Shown: positions 34,181-39,275 of the stretch, in pieces
How positions within the stretch are numbered: the first letter of the stretch is position 1
Layout: every line of letters starts with the position of its first letter
Source: Actinomycetes bacterium
Lineage (GTDB): Bacteria > Planctomycetota > Phycisphaerae > JAACET01
Direction: 5' to 3'
Assembly: GCA_030614915.1 (NCBI GenBank)
Contig: JAUXAG010000021.1
Location: forward strand, 1-39,275
DNA length: 39,275 nt
Notes under the pieces: model-generated
The model's database searches: none
Told to the model about the DNA's origin: nothing
Seen by the model: only the letters and a program-made list of their open reading frames with translations
Position numbers and translations under genes: made by a program

Positions 34181-35419
34181 GTGGACCCGAGCAAGATATA
34201 TACCCATCAACTGGACAACGGCTTTGTTTTGGTGGCCGAACACATGGAGGCCGTCTCCTCAGCCTCCTTTACCTTTCTACTGCCCGCTGGCGCCAAGCAC
34301 GACCCTGCTGACGGCCTGGGATCGGCCGCCGTCCTGCTCGACTGGGTCTTCCGCGGAGCCGGAAACCTAGATTCCCGCCAGCTCGACAGTCTTCTCGACG
34401 GCCTGGGCTTGCACCGCGAAAGTTCCGTGGCCATCGAGTACACCGTCCTCGCTGGAGCCCTCTTGGGCGACAACCTACATCAGGCCCTCGATGCCTATGC
34501 TGGCATCATCCGCCGCCCCCACCTGCCCGCCGAGCGCTTCGACCCTTCCCGTCAGCTTGTCCTCCAGCAGTTGGCCAGCCAGGACGATGATCCCCGCAGC
34601 AAGCTCATGGTCGGGCTTCGCAAACGCCACTTCCCCGAGCCTCTCGGCCGAAACCCCCTCGGCGTTCACGACCAATTATCTGTCTTGCAGGGCTCCACGG
34701 TTGCCGATCTTCACCAAAAGTCCTATCTTCCCGACCGAACCATTCTGGCCGTGGCCGGCAGCTTCGATTGGCCCAAGCTTCGCGAAAAAGTCTCTTCTCT
34801 TTTTACCGACTGGTCGGGCCAACCTGCCCCCGAGCCTGAACTCGGCTCAGCCGGCCCCAAGACTGACCACCTCAGTCAGCAAACTGCTCAAACGCAGATC
34901 GGCATTGCCTATGATTCGGTGCCGCCAACTCATCCGGGCTATTACCGGGCCTGCCTGGCCGTAGCCGTCCTTTCCGGAGGAATGAGCGGACGGCTCTTCA
35001 CCGAGGTCCGCGAGAAGCGAGGCTTGTGTTATCACGTTGCCGCCAGGCACCACGTCCTCAAGGGCCGCGGCACGGTGCTCTGTTATGCCGGCACCGCCGA
35101 TGACCGAGCTCAGCAGACCCTCGACGTTACCCTCGCCGAGCTCAAGCGTCTGCCCGAAGGTATCACCCAGGCCGAGCTCGACCGGGCCAAGATCGGCCTC
35201 AAGGCCAGCCTTATCATGCAGGGCGAATCCACCACCGCGCGCTCGGCTTCTGCCGCCGCTGATTATTATCATCTTGCCCGGGTTCGCTCTCTTGATGAGA
35301 TCAGCGACGCCATCGATGCCGTCCGCGTTTCCGACCTGCTCGATCATCTGCAGCAGTTCCCTCCGACTGATTTTACCATCCTCACCTTGGGCAGCAAAAA
35401 ACTGGAGGTCCCATGCTGA
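34181..35419 (+). CDS. M16-family peptidase subunit without zinc site
   Basis: A 412-residue protein of the M16B (insulinase/processing-peptidase) family. The N-terminal domain has the family fold (YTHQLDNGFVLVAEHM, LPAGAKHDP) but the zinc motif HxxEH is replaced by SAAVLLDWVF (about 48-57), so it cannot be a protease alone. Its C-terminal domain keeps the R/Y motif SGRLFTEVREKRGLCYHV (Arg280 and Tyr284), which binds substrate in the partner. This is the non-catalytic half of an M16 heterodimer, like MPP-alpha. It begins at GTG 34181 with a strong AGGAGG 5 nt upstream and overlaps the next gene by 7 bp. No signal peptide is seen. Confidence 0.9.
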   Translation: MDPSKIYTHQLDNGFVLVAEHMEAVSSASFTFLLPAGAKHDPADGLGSAAVLLDWVFRGAGNLDSRQLDSLLDGLGLHRESSVAIEYTVLAGALLGDNLHQALDAYAGIIRRPHLPAERFDPSRQLVLQQLASQDDDPRSKLMVGLRKRHFPEPLGRNPLGVHDQLSVLQGSTVADLHQKSYLPDRTILAVAGSFDWPKLREKVSSLFTDWSGQPAPEPELGSAGPKTDHLSQQTAQTQIGIAYDSVPPTHPGYYRACLAVAVLSGGMSGRLFTEVREKRGLCYHVAARHHVLKGRGTVLCYAGTADDRAQQTLDVTLAELKRLPEGITQAELDRAKIGLKASLIMQGESTTARSASAAADYYHLARVRSLDEISDAIDAVRVSDLLDHLQQFPPTDFTILTLGSKKLEVPC

Positions 35420-36645
35420 AGTTTCACCAGGCCAAGCTGGACAATGGCCTGCATATCGTCGCTGAATCCTCCGATACCGCCCGCTCCGTGGCCTTCGGCT
35501 TCTTCATCCGCACCGGCGGCCGAGACGAACTCGGCCCGGAGATTGGCCTGAGCCATTTTCTCGAGCATATGATGTTCAAGGGTACCGACCGCCGCAGTGC
35601 CCACGACGTCAACCGTGAGTTTGACGAAATGGGCGCCAAGTACAATGCCTTCACCTCCAACGAGAATACCGTGTACTACGGAAACGTTCTGCCGGAGTTC
35701 TTGCCTCGCCTGGCCGACCTTTTAGCAGACATGATGCGACCTTCCTTGCGGCAGGAAGATTTCGACATGGAGAAAAAGGTCATCCTGGAGGAGATGGCCA
35801 TGTACGAGGATTTGCCGCAGCACGATTTGGCCGACAAGGCCCTCAAAACCCATTTCGGCGAGCACGGCCTGGGCAACCCGGTCATTGGTACCAAGCAGAG
35901 CATCACCGGCCTAACCTCCGCCCAGATGCGCGACTATTTCAGCAGACGTTACGCCGCCGGCAATATGCTCGCCGTAGCTGCCGGGGCCTTGGATTTTGGC
36001 CAATTCGTCGATTTGATTTCCGAACGCTGCAGCCAATGGGATAAGGTTTCTGCCCAGCGAGACCTTACGCCAGCCAAACCCTCTCTGGGCACTCAGACTT
36101 TCCAGAAGACCACCCTGACTCGCCAGCACTTGCTTCTTATCTCCCCTGCTCCCAGCGCCCAGGACCAGGATCGGTTTGCCGCAGCCATATTAGCCAATGC
36201 CGTCGGCGACGAGACCGGCAGCCGATATTTCTGGGCCCTGGTCGAGCCCGCCTTGGCCGATGTTGCTTGTTGCGCTTATCAACCGCTCGACGGTGCCGGA
36301 ATGTTCATGAGCTATTTCTGCTGCGATCCGGACCAGGCCGAGAAGGTCGTAAAGATAGCCCGCGCAGAGCTAACCCGCTTCACTCAGGACGGCATTACTC
36401 CCGATGAGCTTGCCCGTTCAGCCAACAAGACTGCCTCAGCCCTTACCCTCAGCTCGGAGGTCCCCATGGGCCGCTTCGTTTCTCTTGGAATGAATTGGCA
36501 GTATCTGCAACAGTATCGCAGCTTAGCTGCGGATTTGGATTCCATTCGCGCCGTAACCGCCGAGCAGGTCAATCGATTAGCTCGCGAACTCACTATCGAC
36601 CGCACCACCACTGTCGCCCTCGGCCCCCTGGAAAAAGTTGTCTAG
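35413..36645 (+). CDS. M16-family zinc peptidase subunit
   Basis: A 410-residue M16B protein with an intact zinc site: HFLEH (His48, Glu51, His52) followed by the third ligand Glu126 or Glu127 in VILEEMAMYED. The N-terminal domain is a close family match (GLSHFLEHMMFKGT). In its C-terminal half the R/Y motif expected around GSRLFQEVREKRGLAY is decayed (GSRYFWALVEPALADVACC), which complements the partner encoded just upstream. The two likely form a heterodimer that degrades or processes peptides. The start overlaps the previous stop by 7 bp, so translation is coupled. The same operon probably includes nothing else; the next gene is 105 bp away behind a hairpin repeat. Confidence 0.92.
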   Translation: MLKFHQAKLDNGLHIVAESSDTARSVAFGFFIRTGGRDELGPEIGLSHFLEHMMFKGTDRRSAHDVNREFDEMGAKYNAFTSNENTVYYGNVLPEFLPRLADLLADMMRPSLRQEDFDMEKKVILEEMAMYEDLPQHDLADKALKTHFGEHGLGNPVIGTKQSITGLTSAQMRDYFSRRYAAGNMLAVAAGALDFGQFVDLISERCSQWDKVSAQRDLTPAKPSLGTQTFQKTTLTRQHLLLISPAPSAQDQDRFAAAILANAVGDETGSRYFWALVEPALADVACCAYQPLDGAGMFMSYFCCDPDQAEKVVKIARAELTRFTQDGITPDELARSANKTASALTLSSEVPMGRFVSLGMNWQYLQQYRSLAADLDSIRAVTAEQVNRLARELTIDRTTTVALGPLEKVV

Positions 36646-36680
36646 TCAGCTAGCTCTGTCATAGCTCAATTTGTGTCTGT

Positions 36681-36703
36681 CATTCCTGCAAAAGCAGGAA
36701 TCC
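36681..36703. repeat. REP-like dispersed hairpin
   Basis: ATTCCTGC (36682-36689), loop AAAA and GCAGGAAT (36694-36701), within TGTCATTCCTGCAAAAGC. This is the widely seen bacterial repeat whose translation contains WIPAFAGMTD. It lies between the M16 pair and the protease. Confidence 0.6.
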
Positions 36704-36750
36704 AGTATTGTTGGCGGCTCAAGTAAATAGCTGAACATCTTGAGGAAGCG

Positions 36751-37989
36751 ATGACTTCATCCGACGCTCCAACACACGCCACACGCAAAAGCAGGCTACT
36801 AAAGATAGTATTGGGCCTTTTCCTGGCTGTACTGATCTGCATTGTTGTTTTCCGCTTGACCAAGACAATCTTTCAGCCTGCATCGAAGCCCTTTAGCTAC
36901 ACACGCTTGTCCCAGCCCGTGGTGAAACTGCCGTTCCGGCTGGTAAACGGCCTGCCCGTAGTGGAAGTAATGATCAATCAGCGCGGGCCATACAGACTTG
37001 TGTTAGATACTGGCTCAAGCAACGTCCATATTTGTCCCTGTTTGGTCAAGAAACTGAGCTTACCTGAAATGGACACTAAAACCACCTTGCATGATGCCGC
37101 GGGAAACACTCGTGAGTATTCGCTTGTTCGAGTGGATTCACTACGTGTAGGCCAGGCGGAATTCCTGCGTTTCGCAGCCGTTATCGATCCTATCGGTCAT
37201 AGATTGTTGAGTACAAACGATACACAGGTGGATGGAATAATCGGATATCACTGTTTCCGGGAATTACTGCTAACCCTGGATTTTCCGAATCAACAGCTCA
37301 TCTTGCAAAGAGGTACTCTGCCGGAACCGGACGGACACGATGTTTTTGGGCTGTCCCTTGGTAAGGCAGGACCAGAGCTAGTGGTGTCTGTTGGGCGAAC
37401 GGAGGTGGAACTGTTGATTGATTCTGGAAGCCAGAACTGTGTGAACTCGTCCGAGCCGATTGCCAAGACCTTTTCTTTTCATGCAGCTCCATTTGAAAGG
37501 CGCCACGCCACTGACAGCGGCGTGGTTTCTACCTACCAGGCAAGGGTAAAAGGCAAGCTGGTTTTCGGCCGGCATATAGTGATTGATCCGATCATCGGTT
37601 GGGACGCCGGGACAAAGGGTAGAAACCTGCTGGGTATGAAGATACTGAAGCATTTCGTAGTTACACTAGATCAGACCAGCGGTTCGGTCCGCTTTTCACG
37701 CAACGACGATGACCCAATCCGAATCCCGCCTGTACGTGGCATCGGACTGATCATTGGGGTGAAAAAGGGCACGGCGGCCATAGAGTTTATCAACCCAAAC
37801 ACGCCGGCCGCTCAACTGGGCCTCAAAATTGGTGATCAAGTATTGACGGTCAACGGACAGCCTTTTTCCGAGTTCAATAACAGTAGCTTTTCTACTCTAT
37901 TCGAAGAGACCGATGCTGTCCGGTTGGAGCTGATGCGGGGCAAGAAGGGATTTGCTGTGGACGTCCCGGTGGTCAACCTGATCGAGTAA
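36751..37989 (+). CDS. Membrane-anchored two-lobed aspartyl protease with PDZ domain
   Basis: A 412-residue protein with one N-terminal membrane segment (about 16-36). A first retropepsin-like lobe carries VLDTGSSN (Asp86), a second lobe carries LIDSGSQN (Asp224), and a C-terminal PDZ domain (about 330-410) includes PAAQLGLKIGDQVLTVNG. Both active-site Asp motifs are present in one chain, so it may act as a monomer, unlike viral-type dimers. It is probably periplasmic and attached to the inner membrane, with a role in proteolysis that cannot be named. The start ATG at 36751 has GAGGA 7 nt upstream. It is downstream of the M16 pair on the same strand but separated by a repeat. Confidence 0.88.
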   Translation: MTSSDAPTHATRKSRLLKIVLGLFLAVLICIVVFRLTKTIFQPASKPFSYTRLSQPVVKLPFRLVNGLPVVEVMINQRGPYRLVLDTGSSNVHICPCLVKKLSLPEMDTKTTLHDAAGNTREYSLVRVDSLRVGQAEFLRFAAVIDPIGHRLLSTNDTQVDGIIGYHCFRELLLTLDFPNQQLILQRGTLPEPDGHDVFGLSLGKAGPELVVSVGRTEVELLIDSGSQNCVNSSEPIAKTFSFHAAPFERRHATDSGVVSTYQARVKGKLVFGRHIVIDPIIGWDAGTKGRNLLGMKILKHFVVTLDQTSGSVRFSRNDDDPIRIPPVRGIGLIIGVKKGTAAIEFINPNTPAAQLGLKIGDQVLTVNGQPFSEFNNSSFSTLFEETDAVRLELMRGKKGFAVDVPVVNLIE

Positions 37990-38046
37990 ATCCAAAGCAC
38001 GCATAATCGGGATTCTGGACCTCCCCGCGGATTCGGCTTGGCCTGA

Positions 38047-38063
38047 ATTGCGAATTTCGCAAT
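38047..38063. terminator. Small hairpin between protease and dehydrogenase genes
   Basis: ATTGCGA (38047-38053), loop ATT and TCGCAAT (38057-38063) form a 7-bp stem in the gap of two convergent genes. No T tract follows, so it is only a weak terminator candidate. Confidence 0.25.
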
Positions 38064-38087
38064 CCCCTTCCGCTCTTAACCTTTCCC

Positions 38088-38115
38088 CTCAAGCCTCAGG
38101 CCTCAAGTCTCAGGC
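38088..38115. repeat. Tandem 14-bp repeat at the dehydrogenase 3' end
   Basis: CTCAAGCCTCAGGC (38088-38101) and CTCAAGTCTCAGGC (38102-38115) differ at one base and touch each other. The second copy includes the stop codon of the dehydrogenase gene. Confidence 0.5.
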
Positions 38116-39108
38116 CTGCATTCTCAGCAGCACCTTGATACTGTCTGGCTCGGCGGCAAATTTCAAGGCTTCGTCAATCCGCTCCAGTGGGAAAGTCCGA
38201 CTAATCAATCCGGATATGTCGATTTCACCGCTGCTCAAGGCTTCGATTGCATCACTGAAGGTACCACAACGGGAACCGATCAGGCGGACCTCGTTAATCA
38301 CCAACGGCGACAAATCGCACTCGACGGGAGCGGCAATGGTGGTTTTCAATATGATCGTACCTCTCGGACGCACCATCTTGACCGCCAACTTCAAACCCGT
38401 CGGCGAGCCGGTGCAGTCTACCACCAGGTCGTAGTCGTTCCGCCCGACCACCTCATCGACCAGGCTTACTCGGATCCCCTTTTTATCTGCCACCAATAGC
38501 TTATGGCGGTGCTTGCCTACCAGCAGGACCGATCGGTTATCCCTAGCCAACACCTGACAGGCCAACAGCCCCAGCCGCCCGTCACCCAGCACAGCTATCT
38601 TCCACCGCTTATCTATGGAGACCTGCTTGACGATCTGCAATGCCGCAGCCAACGGCTCCACGAAAACCGCCTGTTCATCTGTGAGCTTCTCGTCAAGTAC
38701 ATGTAGGTTATCCTGCGGCAAAACCAGGTATTCGGCAAAGGCCCCGTCCCGACCGGCAATGCCCAGCACCGTGCGATTCCGGCAATGGTTGCTCAGGCCC
38801 GACGAGCACATATCGCATTGTCCGCAAACGCAATTGATTTGCCCCACCACTCGCCTGTCCGCCAGGCTCGCTTCGGAGGTCCGCACCACTTGCCCAACGA
38901 ACTCATGTCCCCCTACCCCCTCGAACTTCATATACCCCTTCAATATCTCCAAGTCCGTTGCGCAGATGCCGGCCTGCAAAACCTTAATCAGGGCCTCGCC
39001 CTTAGCCGGGACCGGAACAGGATAATCCCGGACCAGCTTGAGCTTGCCTTCCCGGAAGACCGCTGCCTTCATTCGCTTGGCTTCGCCGGAAACTGATTTG
39101 GCACTCAT
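38110..39108 (-). CDS. Zinc-dependent medium-chain dehydrogenase (alcohol dehydrogenase-like)
   Basis: A 332-residue MDR-family enzyme, probably NAD(P)-dependent and acting on an alcohol or sugar alcohol. Catalytic zinc ligands are Cys49 (AGICATDLE) and His68-Glu69 (GGHEFVG). The structural zinc cysteines are Cys95, Cys98, Cys101 and Cys109. The Rossmann loop is LGDGRLG (about 174-180). The start is either ATG 39108 or the Met12 codons later (MKAAVFREGKL) where conservation begins; neither has a good ribosome site, so the longer form is kept. It lies 25 bp downstream of the partial gene at the window edge. The substrate is unknown, threonine/sorbitol-type enzymes being the nearest in style. 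Confidence 0.9.
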   Translation of the reverse strand: MSAKSVSGEAKRMKAAVFREGKLKLVRDYPVPVPAKGEALIKVLQAGICATDLEILKGYMKFEGVGGHEFVGQVVRTSEASLADRRVVGQINCVCGQCDMCSSGLSNHCRNRTVLGIAGRDGAFAEYLVLPQDNLHVLDEKLTDEQAVFVEPLAAALQIVKQVSIDKRWKIAVLGDGRLGLLACQVLARDNRSVLLVGKHRHKLLVADKKGIRVSLVDEVVGRNDYDLVVDCTGSPTGLKLAVKMVRPRGTIILKTTIAAPVECDLSPLVINEVRLIGSRCGTFSDAIEALSSGEIDISGLISRTFPLERIDEALKFAAEPDSIKVLLRMQA

Positions 39109-39133
39109 CTTACTCTTTTTACTCTCTTCTGCA

Positions 39134-39275
39134 TCACTCGGCCGGTTTAGCTAAAATCTTGACCGAGGCAAACGGGTCGCCGTTTTCATCCAACCAACTT
39201 TGCCAGGCCCGACTAGTCTGGAACGAAGCACCCGTAAGTTTTTCCAACGACTGCTGGGCCTCAAAGACGATGCTG
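39134..39275 (-). CDS. C-terminus of a HEAT-repeat-like protein (5' end outside window)
   Basis: The last 47 codons of a minus-strand gene, ending in TGA at 39134-39136. The text EKLTGASFQTSRAWQSWLDE matches the ending seen in planctomycete HEAT-repeat proteins, where LTG..F....AW..W closes a repeat (compare YLTSIRFGDDNAAWRQWW in the gene at 13144). The first part lies beyond the window. It is 25 bp upstream of the dehydrogenase gene on the same strand and probably cotranscribed. Confidence 0.6.
   Translation of the reverse strand, partial: SIVFEAQQSLEKLTGASFQTSRAWQSWLDENGDPFASVKILAKPAE

Noticed and set aside
36666-36863. 65-codon minus-strand frame starting with the TNDTM/WIPAFAGMTD text
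   Set aside because: This is the usual translation of a dispersed repeat and overlaps the protease gene start.

Overview
The window looks like a piece of a planctomycete chromosome, most like the Phycisphaerae/Sedimentisphaerales side of Planctomycetota. This is inferred from gene style, not from a marker gene. The signs are many TPR and HEAT-repeat proteins, a pyrophosphate-type phosphofructokinase, a GT-C/TPR protein, a two-lobed aspartyl protease with a PDZ domain, a stand-alone UvrC-like protein and moderately G+C-rich coding DNA. No rRNA, tRNA, CRISPR array, phage or full insertion sequence was found.

Layout. (1) 2-3094: the end of a GT-C/TPR membrane protein, an aldo/keto reductase, and a broken remnant of a second aldo/keto reductase. 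(2) 3165-7875, minus: an RND efflux permease and its periplasmic adaptor, read from one promoter with an extended -10. (3) 8159-8468: a roughly 310-bp element with terminal inverted repeats and no transposase; one end forms the last codons and stop of the next gene. (4) 8459-12958, minus: an HMGL/isopropylmalate-synthase-like enzyme paired with an acyl carrier protein, then ProA behind a YbbR-like membrane protein. (5) 13144-17076, plus: a secreted HEAT-repeat protein coupled to a ROK sugar kinase, then a PmtA-like methyltransferase. (6) 17049-23080, minus: a YkgJ cysteine-cluster protein, a lipoprotein, a UvrC-like protein with a decayed nuclease site, FabZ, and two nucleotide-sugar SDR enzymes for surface polysaccharide. 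(7) 23177-28065, minus: a secreted TPR/HEAT protein and two similarly built membrane-TPR proteins, with a 704-bp AT-rich island between the latter two. (8) 28349-31037, plus: argG and argH, the last two steps of arginine synthesis. (9) 31092-33910, minus: a PPi-type phosphofructokinase and a GH10-like protein without catalytic glutamates. (10) 34181-37989, plus: a complementary pair of M16 peptidase subunits and an aspartyl protease. (11) 38110-39275, minus: a zinc-dependent dehydrogenase and the end of a HEAT-like protein.

Most of the window is housekeeping metabolism (arginine, proline, fatty acid, glycolysis) mixed with envelope functions (efflux, lipoprotein, polysaccharide, TPR scaffolds). 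The strongest unexplained structure is the AT-rich island at 26451-27168. It carries one orphan membrane-anchored gene, is bounded by perfect 14-bp direct repeats, and sits exactly at the 3' end of a gene, splitting what looks like a tight operon. Next are the 310-bp inverted-repeat element and several apparent pseudoenzymes.
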